From Chitinophagaceae bacterium (GTDB lineage: Bacteria; Bacteroidota; Bacteroidia; Chitinophagales; Chitinophagaceae): a stretch of DNA of 6,105 nt. Of the stretch, positions 1 to 6,105 are shown in pieces. The number at the start of each line of letters is the position of its first letter. Position 1 is the stretch's first letter. The stretch covers positions 1,599-7,703 of the forward strand of contig PLEB01000449.1 in NCBI GenBank assembly GCA_003136915.1, given 5' to 3'. Below the pieces are notes generated by a model. The model was not told where the DNA came from. It searched no databases and saw only the letters and a list, made by a program, of their open reading frames with translations. A program made the position numbers and the translations under genes.

Positions 1-2195
1 GTAAAGGCGTTCGGTACAAAAATATCCGGTTTTGTCTTGAATATTTTTACTGTAATGGATCCTTCGCCGGAGCATCCGAATGGCGTAGTGGCTTTCACCG
101 TGTACTTGACAATATTATCACTTAAGTTGTACGTGCCCACCGGATCAGCAATGGAAGGATTGTTGAGTTCTGTTGCAGGTGACCATAAAAATGCGTCCGG
201 TCCCTCATCGCTTGAGGACGCCTGGAACTGCAAAGGCTCTCCTATAACAACGGAAGTGTCCCTTCCCGCGTCAACAACAACAGGCGCCAGCACGTGTATG
301 TGAAAAGTATCCAGGAGTGGATTCGGACAGCCTTCATTCAGCACGTGTAATATATAGTCAGTCGTGGTGACCGGAGAAACCTGGTTTGCAAACTGGATTG
401 GCGTGCCGCCGATATTTCCACTGCTGACCGTTCCGCCGCTCCAGGAATAGCTGGTTCCAATATCAATATTGGCATCCAGCGTCGCAGGGGTTCCAAAACA
501 AATCGTCGTATCTGCCGGTTCTGTTTCAGCCTTCGGGAAAGAAACAGGATCAAATGCAATATTGGCGATTGCACTGGTGTCTGGCGGGCATACCCCATTT
601 TTATCAATGGACCGGAATTGAGTGTTTTGTGTTATACCCTGGACGGTATTGAACGGAGTGGCATCTCCGGGATTATAACTTGTCCAGTTGGTTCCATCTA
701 CAGAATATTGCCAGTTGAGTACAAGGCCGAGATTCGCTGACAGGGTCAGAGTTTCTCCCGCCGTTTGCCCGGAACACAATGTTGAAACTGCAGGATCAAC
801 CTGTCCTCCAATTGTTTTTTGATCCACTGTTATCATTGCTGCAGAACTCGTGTCCGGAGGGCACACATTTCCTTTGCCCACAACGACTCTGTACAAAGTA
901 GTTGCGTTGAGATTTTCAGCTATGTATTTAGGAGTAATATCGGGAATGGCGGACCAATTAATGCTATCCGTTGAGGCCTGCCAGCTGCCGATGACGCCGG
1001 AATAACCGAACAGGTTCAGTGTACTGGTATTTTCTCCCGTACAAACCGTGGCGGACCCGTCCAGCGTTCCGCCAACAGGCGAAGGAAGCGTTTTGATCTG
1101 GATCGTATCCGTTAGATTAGCACAGCTATTTTTTTCGCGGACAGCAATGGTACCTCCTGCCGTGGCTGTTTTAACACGGATGATATTGGTGGTGTCGCTG
1201 GATAGAAGGTTCCATGTTCCGGGAACGATCCAGTCGTATGTTGCACCGGCCAGGGCAGGCACGGAATAAGTTACAGCAGTGTTGTAGCAGATCAGAGAAT
1301 CTCCGCTGATTTCCAATCCGCCACAGTTGTTCCGGATTGCGATATAGCCGTAGGCAAAATGCCCACCCGGTACACAATTATCAGCCTCGAATGTGAGGCT
1401 CACCTGCTGACCGCGATAAGGCGAAAGATCGAAGGTGACTTCGGTCCAGTTTTTAAACCACACATCACGCAGGAAGCCATCTACTCCCGCTTGATCAAGA
1501 TTGTCATTTGGAGAAGCCACCTGGCTAACGACAAATCCATTGCGCTTAGCCGTCGCACTGTCAAGCGTTGCACCACGCCCACCTTCCGTTACATTGTTGA
1601 AAGTGGGGAGGTAATAACTCGGAGAAGCACAGCTGATCACACTATCCTGCGTTCTGAGCGTAAGCGAAATCAGCGGCTGCTCACTGGATATATGGGTTCC
1701 GTTTTCCAATACCATTGCGTAAGCATAGGTCATGGTATAGGGCACTGTAGCAGGACCGGGAGGTACGTTTATATTGTAACTGACACCCCTGATATATCCG
1801 CCGCCACCAGTACCATTGGAATTTCCCCTGGTGATAGACGTCGAGCCAAGCAGGATGGAATAATTATAACTGTAACCGTTAATGGTTGGAATGGTCTGAA
1901 AACCACCAAACATATCAATGCCTCCCCTCGCGGTCAGCACCTGGATGCCGCGGACACCTCCAAGATTGTATTCAGGTTCTGTTTTAGCCCCTATTGTACC
2001 CGAGGGAGCAAGACTTGTAGAGTCATATCGCTGCATGATAGCAGTTTGCCCGTTCCCACGCTCGTTGTTTCCGGTATACGCAAACCAGTGCGTCAGGTCG
2101 CCGCTTGCAAAATTGATATTAACCGGACATGTTTGCGACTGGGAAAAAGACCGGAAGCAAATAAACAGAAAGAAAACAACCCACCTGCACATCAT
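1..2195 (-). CDS. T9SS type B (gliding motility-associated) secreted multidomain protein, 3' end cut by window edge
   Basis: The minus-strand frame is open from ATG 2195 to the window edge: 731 codons, no stop. Residues 1-18 form a signal peptide (Arg4, hydrophobic WVVFFLFICF, then SFSQ, likely cut after Ser18), so it enters the periplasm by Sec. Residues 23-293 look like the N-terminal jelly-roll-like domain of many Bacteroidota surface proteins, ending in Cys274-x-x-GGHFAYGY. Five Ig/PKD-like domains follow at about 298-370, 374-457, 463-547, 555-636 and 638-718; the last has the PKD-like DAGRDTSVVIGE and FLWSPATELNNPSIADP wording. The visible end, KPDIFVPNAF (722-731), is how the type B CTD normally begins (FVPNAFTPNGDG-like), so about 80-90 residues should lie beyond the edge. 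By family knowledge it would cross the outer membrane by T9SS and be surface-attached or released; an adhesive role is inference. ATG 2192 is an equally possible start. No Shine-Dalgarno is visible. Confidence 0.92.
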   Translation of the reverse strand, partial: MMCRWVVFFLFICFRSFSQSQTCPVNINFASGDLTHWFAYTGNNERGNGQTAIMQRYDSTSLAPSGTIGAKTEPEYNLGGVRGIQVLTARGGIDMFGGFQTIPTINGYSYNYSILLGSTSITRGNSNGTGGGGYIRGVSYNINVPPGPATVPYTMTYAYAMVLENGTHISSEQPLISLTLRTQDSVISCASPSYYLPTFNNVTEGGRGATLDSATAKRNGFVVSQVASPNDNLDQAGVDGFLRDVWFKNWTEVTFDLSPYRGQQVSLTFEADNCVPGGHFAYGYIAIRNNCGGLEISGDSLICYNTAVTYSVPALAGATYDWIVPGTWNLLSSDTTNIIRVKTATAGGTIAVREKNSCANLTDTIQIKTLPSPVGGTLDGSATVCTGENTSTLNLFGYSGVIGSWQASTDSINWSAIPDITPKYIAENLNATTLYRVVVGKGNVCPPDTSSAAMITVDQKTIGGQVDPAVSTLCSGQTAGETLTLSANLGLVLNWQYSVDGTNWTSYNPGDATPFNTVQGITQNTQFRSIDKNGVCPPDTSAIANIAFDPVSFPKAETEPADTTICFGTPATLDANIDIGTSYSWSGGTVSSGNIGGTPIQFANQVSPVTTTDYILHVLNEGCPNPLLDTFHIHVLAPVVVDAGRDTSVVIGEPLQFQASSSDEGPDAFLWSPATELNNPSIADPVGTYNLSDNIVKYTVKATTPFGCSGEGSITVKIFKTKPDIFVPNAF
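555..1076 (-). repeat. Two tandem Ig-like domain repeats inside the T9SS cargo protein
   Basis: Residues 374-457 (825-1076) and 463-547 (555-809) are diverged copies of one domain. Both begin with GG, a short spacer and a Cys-(Thr/Ser)-Gly-x-(Asn/Thr) turn. Both carry an LxLxxxxGxxxxWQxSxDxxxW core and a (Leu/Gln)-(Tyr/Phe)-Arg strand. Both close with an exact VCPPDTS followed by an Ala-x-Ile strand. The similarity is at protein level; the DNA of the closing motif has drifted mainly at third codon positions. This points to an old domain duplication rather than a recent DNA repeat. This Ig-like domain type is common in T9SS cargo proteins, where it spaces the functional domain away from the cell surface. 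Confidence 0.75.
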
Positions 2196-2483
2196 CAGAC
2201 AATGTATTGTTGCGGTTAAGTGTCGAACAGTTGGTTTCTATAGGAAGGAATTCATGGAGAGCTTATACAGGCTAGTACTACGTAATTTACGATAAAAAGG
2301 TTGCGGAGAAACGCCTTGATAATACACTAGTAATCAACATAATTCAGGATCAATTTCCCGGGATGGGAATTCATGCGGATCGTTCCTGTTATACCCAAAA
2401 CTTTTCTTACGATTATGGATACGCGGCATTTCTGAAATAAATGGAAGCACGGACTCATCATCTCTCCGATTTGCGGGTTTATT

Positions 2484-2518
2484 AAAAAAACTTTTACCGC
2501 TGATCCTCAAGTTTTTTT
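2484..2518. repeat. A/T-rich inverted repeat with 10-base arms
   Basis: The arms AAAAAAACTT (2484-2493) and AAGTTTTTTT (2509-2518) are perfect reverse complements around a 15-base loop, and the right arm runs into a nine-T tract (2512-2520). The shape loosely resembles an intrinsic terminator on the plus strand, but the stem is almost all A-T and no gene reads into it from the left. A DNA-level role such as bent DNA or a binding site between divergent promoters is possible. Homopolymer runs also make such pairs arise easily by chance. Confidence 0.35.
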
Positions 2519-2661
2519 TTCGGATATAAAAGTTAAAGAAAATACAATGCTGCTCAGCACTGAATTATGCAGATTAGTGGGTTAATTATAATTGTTCGTC
2601 GCAGTTGATTTTTATTTCTCATATGCAGCATTTTTGGCTACTGCCGCTAGTATAGTTCTGC

Positions 2662-2693
2662 TTGACTTCACCTTTGTTCCAGGTATATATTTA
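2662..2693 (+). promoter_or_regulatory. Candidate promoter for the PepSY-like gene
   Basis: TTG at 2662-2664 (in TTGACT) lies 21 bases before TATATTTA (2686-2693), one mismatch from the Bacteroidota -7 consensus TAnnTTTG. The same bases also fit a generic TTGACT-18-TATATT layout. Transcription would start near 2700 and leave a leader of about 30 bases before the ATG at 2731. The region is A/T-rich, so a chance match cannot be excluded. Confidence 0.35.
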
Positions 2694-2730
2694 TAGCGGT
2701 ATTAAATTTTCCACCTCAAAATGATTACGT

Positions 2731-3189
2731 ATGAAAACAAGTTTTGTAAAACTCGTTTGCTTTCTTGCGCTCATGATCCAATTGCCAGCGTTCGCAAACA
2801 GTAAGGCCCTTGAAATAAATGAAAAACTCGTTAAAGCTTTCCGGGATGCTTTTCCTTTGGCGCAACAGGTTCAATGGAAGGAGAACGGAGATCATTACTT
2901 TGTTCATTTTACACAAGATGCCATTCTCTCCGAAATCGAATACGACCACGATGGAAATTTCCTGAGTTCTGTCCGCTATTTCAAAAATGCAGATTTACTA
3001 CCCATTCATCTTTCCTGGGAACTGCATAAAAAATACGCAGATAAGAATATTTTTGGTGTTACCGAAACTACGACAGACACAGAGACCCTCTTTTATATCA
3101 AGCTGGAAGATAAGAAGGACTGGATAACCGTTAAGGCCAGCGCCGATGGCACCATGCAGGTGGTTGAAAAGTACGGAAAGCAGGAATAG
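2731..3189 (+). CDS. Small exported PepSY-like (BLIP-like) protein
   Basis: This 152-residue protein has a clear Sec signal peptide: Lys2 and Lys7, a hydrophobic core LVCFLALMIQL, then PAFA with Ala20-x-Ala22 cleaved before Asn23. The mature part is about 130 residues. Its pattern FRDAFPLAQQVQWKENGDHY (about 37-56) followed by YDHDGNFLSSVRYF and a closing half with FGVTE and KDWITVKASADGTM matches the periplasmic PepSY-like/BLIP-like putative proteins common in Bacteroidota, especially Chitinophagaceae. Their function is not established; PepSY-type folds are often linked to binding or inhibiting other periplasmic proteins, but that is not shown for this group. ATG 2731 is chosen because it gives the signal peptide; the ATG at 2721 is in another frame. 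No Shine-Dalgarno is visible. It lies 74 bases upstream of the mgtC-like gene in the same direction. Confidence 0.85.
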   Translation: MKTSFVKLVCFLALMIQLPAFANSKALEINEKLVKAFRDAFPLAQQVQWKENGDHYFVHFTQDAILSEIEYDHDGNFLSSVRYFKNADLLPIHLSWELHKKYADKNIFGVTETTTDTETLFYIKLEDKKDWITVKASADGTMQVVEKYGKQE

Positions 3190-3203
3190 TGACTATCGCC
3201 GGT

Positions 3204-3254
3204 TTTATCTGCTTGGAAAGTTCGCAGGCAATGACGAACTTTCATTCAGATAAA
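3204..3254 (+). promoter_or_regulatory. Two-part hairpin in the leader of the mgtC-like gene
   Basis: Inner arms GAAAGTTCG (3216-3224) and CGAACTTTC (3235-3243) pair perfectly over 9 bp around a 10-base loop. Outer arms TTTATCTG (3204-3211) and CAGATAAA (3247-3254) add 8 perfect pairs across a small 4/3 internal loop. That makes 17 pairs in 51 bases. It ends nine bases before the ATG at 3264. There is no T tract after it on either strand, so a classical intrinsic terminator is less likely than an RNA structure affecting translation, mRNA stability or partial read-through between the two plus-strand genes. That role is inference. Confidence 0.6.
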
Positions 3255-3263
3255 TAACCAAAT

Positions 3264-3899
3264 ATGCCTTTGCCCGATAGTATTGTCGAAAAATTACTTC
3301 TTTCTTTATTCATTGGCGGACTCATTGGCGCTGAAAGAGAATACAGGAGCAAGTCGGCCGGTTTCCGCACCCTGACGCTGATTTGCCTTGGTTCGACGCT
3401 GTTCACCATATTTTCGGAATTGATCGGAGTGAATGGAAATCAAGACCGGATCGCTTCCAATATTGCAACGGGTATTGGATTCGTAGGTGCAGGTGTTATT
3501 TTTAAAGGCGATTTTGGTGTGAATGGCATCACCACCGCAGCTATGATATGGGCAACAGCCGCCATGGGCATGGGCATTGGTGCAGGATATGAATCCACGT
3601 CCATCATAGCCTGCGCCATGATTCTAATTATGTTGTATTTATTTAGCAGACTTGAGGGGTGGATAAACCGGGTTGGCCAAACCCGGAATTATAAAATTGT
3701 GTGTGAGTACCGGGAAAAAACGTTACAGGCATATGAGGAATGCCTCGAAAAGCATCATCTGAAATTCAAGAGAGGCAAGGAAATAAAATCTGACAATCTG
3801 ATCACCGGAGAATGGATAGCAAGAGGTTCCGAAAAGAACCATCTACTTTTTGTGAACTATATTTTGAATGACCCTGAAGTGAAAACATTTGAATTCTAA
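3264..3899 (+). CDS. MgtC/SapB family inner-membrane protein
   Basis: This 211-residue protein carries the MgtC/SapB signature in order: GGLIGAERE (18-26), AGFRTLTLICLGSTLF (32-47), RIASNIATGIGFVGAGVIFK (62-81) and GITTAAMIWATAAMGMGIGAG (88-108). About five hydrophobic helices cover residues 8-24, 36-55, 64-82, 90-108 and 111-128. A soluble, charged tail of about 75 residues (137-211) follows and is less conserved. In pathogens MgtC supports growth in low magnesium and inside macrophages and can inhibit the F-type ATP synthase. Most members in environmental bacteria have no proven role, so the name says family, not function. The start at 3264 is the ATG just before the first helix. It probably shares a transcript with the PepSY-like gene upstream, with the hairpin at 3204-3254 between them. 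It converges on the leftward SDR gene. Confidence 0.92.
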   Translation: MPLPDSIVEKLLLSLFIGGLIGAEREYRSKSAGFRTLTLICLGSTLFTIFSELIGVNGNQDRIASNIATGIGFVGAGVIFKGDFGVNGITTAAMIWATAAMGMGIGAGYESTSIIACAMILIMLYLFSRLEGWINRVGQTRNYKIVCEYREKTLQAYEECLEKHHLKFKRGKEIKSDNLITGEWIARGSEKNHLLFVNYILNDPEVKTFEF

Positions 3900-3911
3900 A
3901 TCTATTCACGA

Positions 3912-3931
3912 GGAATGATGAATTCCGTTTT
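3912..3931 (+). terminator. Weak hairpin in the convergent spacer
   Basis: The 50-base gap between the mgtC-like stop and the SDR stop needs transcription ends from both sides. GGAAT (3912-3916) and ATTCC (3922-3926) form a 5-bp stem with a 5-base loop, followed by GTTTT. The stem is short and the T run only four long, so this is a weak candidate. It is the only one I see here. Confidence 0.2.
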
Positions 3932-3949
3932 CAGTCAGCCGCAACCCAT

Positions 3950-4735
3950 TCAAAAAGCAGGCGTCCTGCCACCATCCACCGCTATGTTAGTTCCATTTAC
4001 ATAAGAAGCTGCCGGTGAAGCGAGAAACGCGATGACATTGGCAATTTCCGCCGGAGTGCCGAAGCGCTTCATTGGAATACTTTGCATCATTTGCTGCTCA
4101 ACCGAAGCCACTTCCGTTTTTTCTACATCGGCTGTTTGCCTGACGAGACTTTGAAGTCTGCCGGTTTCAGTTAATCCCGGAAGCACATTATTCACCGTAA
4201 TATTATATTTCGCAATCTCATTGGACAAACTTTTCGCCCAGGATGCCACAGCAAGCCGGACAGTATTGGAAACACCAAGATTCGGAAGCGGCGTTTTCAC
4301 AGAAGTCGAAATGATATTAATGATCCTGCCATAGCCTGCTTTCCGCATTCCGGGTATTACCGCCTGTGACAATATTTGATTGCAAATTAAATGTTGCAGA
4401 AAAGCTTCTTCGAATGCTTCAGGCGTGGCTTCGATAACGGGTCCGGCTTTTGGACCTCCAGTATTATTCACCAGGATATCTACCGGGGTTTGGCTGACAA
4501 TGTTTTCAATTGCTTTGCGCACCTCTTCCCTATTAGAAAAGTCAGCTGCCGCATAACGATGCTTCTGTTTTTCTTTCACCGATAATGCTGCAACAGCTTT
4601 CACCAATGCAGATTCGTTTCTTGCAATTAATATGCAATTCGCACCCAGTTCCGCAAGTTCAAGTGCCGCAGCAAATCCAATCCCCTGCGTGCTGCCACAA
4701 ATCACTGCATATTTTCCTGTTAATGAAATATTCAT
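3950..4735 (-). CDS. Classical-fold SDR oxidoreductase with non-canonical active site
   Basis: This 261-residue protein has the length and Rossmann layout of a classical SDR, as FabG-like reductases do. The cofactor loop is GSTQGIG (14-20, for TGxxxGIG), followed by Arg39 after the second strand, ADF at 64-66 for the adenine pocket, NNTGG at 90-94 (for NNAG), and a C-terminal FLASPAASYVNGTNIAVDGG. The active site departs from the family: Ser143 is present, but the Tyr expected 13 residues later is Ser156 and the Lys four further on is Arg160 (SNTVR for YxxxK). The α4 Asn also seems absent. This resembles the BKR-like SDR subgroup known to lack a perfect catalytic tetrad, so the substrate, and whether it is a normal reductase, are unknown. 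The ATG at 4735 follows the stop of the upstream gene by five bases, so the two are probably co-transcribed. Confidence 0.88.
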   Translation of the reverse strand: MNISLTGKYAVICGSTQGIGFAAALELAELGANCILIARNESALVKAVAALSVKEKQKHRYAAADFSNREEVRKAIENIVSQTPVDILVNNTGGPKAGPVIEATPEAFEEAFLQHLICNQILSQAVIPGMRKAGYGRIINIISTSVKTPLPNLGVSNTVRLAVASWAKSLSNEIAKYNITVNNVLPGLTETGRLQSLVRQTADVEKTEVASVEQQMMQSIPMKRFGTPAEIANVIAFLASPAASYVNGTNIAVDGGRTPAF

Positions 4736-4740
4736 GGGAT

Positions 4741-5412
4741 TCAGTTTGCGTTATGCGCCAAGATTACAATATCACTCACTTCAATCACTTTCTTTGGATA
4801 TCCGCGTGTAGCGGCATGGATCATAGCCTGACCCAGTGCGGCAAGGGTACTGATGCCTCTTGGATAAATGATCCTGATCAACGGAAGAAGCCAGGCAAAC
4901 CATTTATAGAAAGATAAAGTATTCTTCAATCCTTTTGTAGGTATTAGAATACCGGGACGAAAGAGATAAACCTCGCTGAAAGGGAGTTTCTTTAAATCAT
5001 TTTCTGTTTTCCCCTTTATGCGCGCCCAATGCATTTTCCCGGCGGCGTCCGTTCCTGCGCCCGAAATATAGCAAAATACCATTCCCGGATTCAATCTGCT
5101 TAAAACGCCGCCAAATTTCAGTGTAAGTTCATAGGTCAGCTTTTCATATGTCGGTTTATCGATGCCAACGGAAGAAACGCCCAGACAGAAAAAACAAGCA
5201 TTATACCCCTGAAGCTGGGATTCGATTGACGACAGATCGAAGAAGTCACTTAACAAGATTTCACGGAGCTTGGGATGCTGCAGACCGGACGGTTTCCTTG
5301 ATACGGATAAAACAGTCTCCACATCAGGCGAAAGCAGGCATTCATGCAATACGCCTTCACCCACCATGCCTGTGGCACCGGTCAATATTAATTTTATGGA
5401 CGCAATGGGCAT
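4741..5412 (-). CDS. Atypical SDR: NAD(P)-binding epimerase/TIP30-like protein
   Basis: From the ATG at 5412 this encodes 223 residues. The in-frame TTG at 5418 would add two residues and is less likely; the numbers here are from the ATG. The N-terminus is a Rossmann strand and glycine loop, ILTGATGMVGEG (9-20). SVSRKP (36-41) can set cofactor phosphate contacts, and CFFCLGVSSVG (73-83) is the next nucleotide-side strand. The active-site region FCYISGAGTD (113-122) supplies Ser117, then WARIK (129-133) stands where YxxxK is expected, with Trp for Tyr and Lys133 kept. KGKTEN and LFRPG (150-154) are typical of the NAD(P)-binding/TIP30-like atypical SDRs. This Trp wording is, as far as I recall, usual for the Bacteroidota family, so it is probably a lineage trait, not a mutation. 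Substrate unknown. The start lies 12 bases after the helicase stop. Confidence 0.85.
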   Translation of the reverse strand: MPIASIKLILTGATGMVGEGVLHECLLSPDVETVLSVSRKPSGLQHPKLREILLSDFFDLSSIESQLQGYNACFFCLGVSSVGIDKPTYEKLTYELTLKFGGVLSRLNPGMVFCYISGAGTDAAGKMHWARIKGKTENDLKKLPFSEVYLFRPGILIPTKGLKNTLSFYKWFAWLLPLIRIIYPRGISTLAALGQAMIHAATRGYPKKVIEVSDIVILAHNAN

Positions 5413-5424
5413 ACGCAACAGGAA

Positions 5425-6105
5425 TCAGCGCTGCGAAAATTTTCTTCCATACCTTCTTCCGCCGCCGGCAGAACGCCCGGACGATCCGGTTGTTGATGCT
5501 AAGGCAACCGACATAGGCTCCATGAGTTTAACATGGAACGGATGATCGCTCACTACGGGAACAGTTTGGCCGATGAGTTTCTGAATATCCCTGAGATAAA
5601 TTTTTTCTTCATAATCACAGAAAGAAATGGCCTTACCGGTGGCTCCGGCCCTGCCGGTTCTTCCGATCCGGTGTATATAAGTTTCCGGAATATTCGGCAG
5701 ATCAAAATTGACGACCAAACCAAGCTCGTCAATGTCGATCCCGCGTGCAGCAATATCGGTTGCGACGAGGATCTGCAATTTTCCATCCTTGAATCCTTGC
5801 AGGGATCTTTCCCTGGTTTGCTGTGTCTTATCACCATGCAGGGCTGTCGCCTGAAAACCGGAACGGTTCAGGTCCCTGGCCACGCGGTCAGCGCCATGCT
5901 TGGTTCTTGTAAAAACAAGCACACTTTTTCTTCCGCCTTCTTTTAAAAGATGGTGCAGCAGAGAACGCTTCTCGGATTTCTGAACATAGTAAAGCGATTG
6001 TTCAACCAATTCAGTGGTTTTTGCCTCGGGAGTAACCGAAATCTCTACCGGGTTCGTCAATAAGATCTGAACCAGGGAAAGAATAGCCGGAGGCATGGTG
6101 GCCGA
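5425..6105 (-). CDS. rhlE: DEAD-box ATP-dependent RNA helicase, RhlE type, N-terminal half beyond window
   Basis: The frame is open to the right edge. The first visible residues are SAT (6105-6097), helicase motif III, so the Q motif, Walker A and DEAD box lie outside the window. The visible 226 residues form the second RecA-like domain: motif IV region VLVFTRTKHGAD (about 62-73), LHGDKTQ (89-95), motif V ATDIAARGIDI (115-125) and motif VI HRIGRTGRAG (145-154). These supply the ATP- and RNA-contacting arginines. A short basic Gly/Ser/Arg tail (GSSGRSAGGGRRYGRKF) ends the protein and probably helps RNA binding. FTRTKHGADRVARDL and DIQKLIGQTVPVV read as RhlE rather than DeaD, DbpA or SrmB. RhlE unwinds short RNA duplexes and acts in ribosome assembly and RNA turnover. 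It is the first visible gene of a leftward run; its promoter is beyond the edge. Confidence 0.93.
   Translation of the reverse strand, partial: SATMPPAILSLVQILLTNPVEISVTPEAKTTELVEQSLYYVQKSEKRSLLHHLLKEGGRKSVLVFTRTKHGADRVARDLNRSGFQATALHGDKTQQTRERSLQGFKDGKLQILVATDIAARGIDIDELGLVVNFDLPNIPETYIHRIGRTGRAGATGKAISFCDYEEKIYLRDIQKLIGQTVPVVSDHPFHVKLMEPMSVALASTTGSSGRSAGGGRRYGRKFSQR

Larger units (their letters stand above)
2196..2730. other. 535-base intergenic region between divergent genes
   Basis: This A/T-rich stretch separates the leftward T9SS cargo gene from the rightward PepSY-like gene and must hold both promoters. I find a candidate promoter only for the rightward gene (2662-2693). For the leftward gene I looked for the Bacteroidota -33 TTG and -7 TAnnTTTG elements upstream of 2195 and found no acceptable pair. 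It also holds an A/T inverted repeat (2484-2518) and a 10-base direct repeat, GGAATTCATG, at 2247-2256 and 2366-2375, which may be chance. No open frame here has recognisable protein features, and no tRNA-like or riboswitch-like pattern was apparent by eye. Confidence 0.6.

Noticed and set aside
37..303. Short open frames on both strands inside 1-1377
   Set aside because: All overlap the cargo gene, and their translations show no family motif. They are explained by the real minus-strand frame.
555..1076. CRISPR-like or DNA-level tandem repeat
   Set aside because: The repetition is a diverged protein domain of about 85 residues. The DNA identity is low and there are no regular short repeats with spacers.
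1359..2219. Long plus-strand open frame of 286 codons, with a nested 125-codon frame at 1918-2295
   Set aside because: It lies antisense to the T9SS cargo gene, whose frame has a signal peptide and recognisable domains. The plus-strand product has no domain pattern, is rich in Arg, Thr and Ser as expected of a shadow frame, and has no signal or partner gene.
2247..2375. Ten-base direct repeat GGAATTCATG at 2247 and 2366 as a possible attachment site or operator
   Set aside because: There are only two copies 119 bases apart, with no mobile-element gene, no longer flanking identity and no palindromic operator design around them. Chance is likely enough.
3204..3254. Intrinsic terminator of the PepSY-like gene
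   Set aside because: The hairpin has no T tract on its 3' side, and the outer arm runs almost to the next start codon. I kept it as a leader structure, though partial termination is not excluded.
4391..4917. Plus-strand open frames antisense to the two SDR genes
   Set aside because: The minus-strand genes have complete Rossmann and cofactor motifs. The antisense products are short and featureless.
5148..5946. Open frames overlapping the atypical SDR and the helicase
   Set aside because: They overlap strongly supported minus-strand genes and have no recognisable domains of their own.

Overview
This window looks like an ordinary chromosomal piece of a Bacteroidota genome, probably close to the Chitinophagaceae/Sphingobacteriia. 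Four things point there. One protein reaches the start of a type IX secretion (T9SS) type B, gliding-motility-associated C-terminal domain. There is a small secreted PepSY-like protein of a kind common in that phylum. The RhlE-type helicase has phylum-typical wording. No gene start has a clear Shine-Dalgarno sequence, which is also normal in Bacteroidota.

Layout, left to right. (1) Positions 1-2195, minus strand: a large secreted multidomain protein with a signal peptide, an N-terminal jelly-roll-like domain and five Ig/PKD-like domains. It is cut by the left edge exactly where its T9SS sorting domain begins. (2) Positions 2196-2730: a 535-base intergenic region between divergent genes. It holds a plausible promoter for the rightward gene, an A/T inverted repeat and no convincing gene. 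(3) Positions 2731-3899, plus strand: a small exported PepSY-like protein followed by an MgtC/SapB-family inner-membrane protein. A strong two-part hairpin (3204-3254) sits in the 74-base gap and ends nine bases before the mgtC-like start. (4) Positions 3900-3949: a short convergent spacer. (5) Positions 3950-6105, minus strand: a tightly packed three-gene run transcribed right to left. It starts with the C-terminal half of a DEAD-box RNA helicase (RhlE type, cut by the right edge just at its SAT motif), then an atypical SDR/NAD(P)-binding protein, then a classical-fold SDR.

How the genes fit together. The leftward run has gaps of 12 and 5 bases and is probably one operon, although RNA remodelling and two oxidoreductase-like proteins have no obvious shared pathway. 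Both SDR proteins lack the canonical catalytic Tyr of the Tyr-x-x-x-Lys motif. One has Trp-x-x-x-Lys and the other Ser-x-x-x-Arg. The PepSY-like and MgtC-like genes may share a transcript, with the hairpin setting their relative expression.

I do not see a CRISPR array, mobile element, phage gene, tRNA or rRNA. No wholly new system is evident. The points most worth a second look are the paired non-canonical SDRs, the hairpin ahead of the mgtC-like gene and the truncated T9SS cargo protein.
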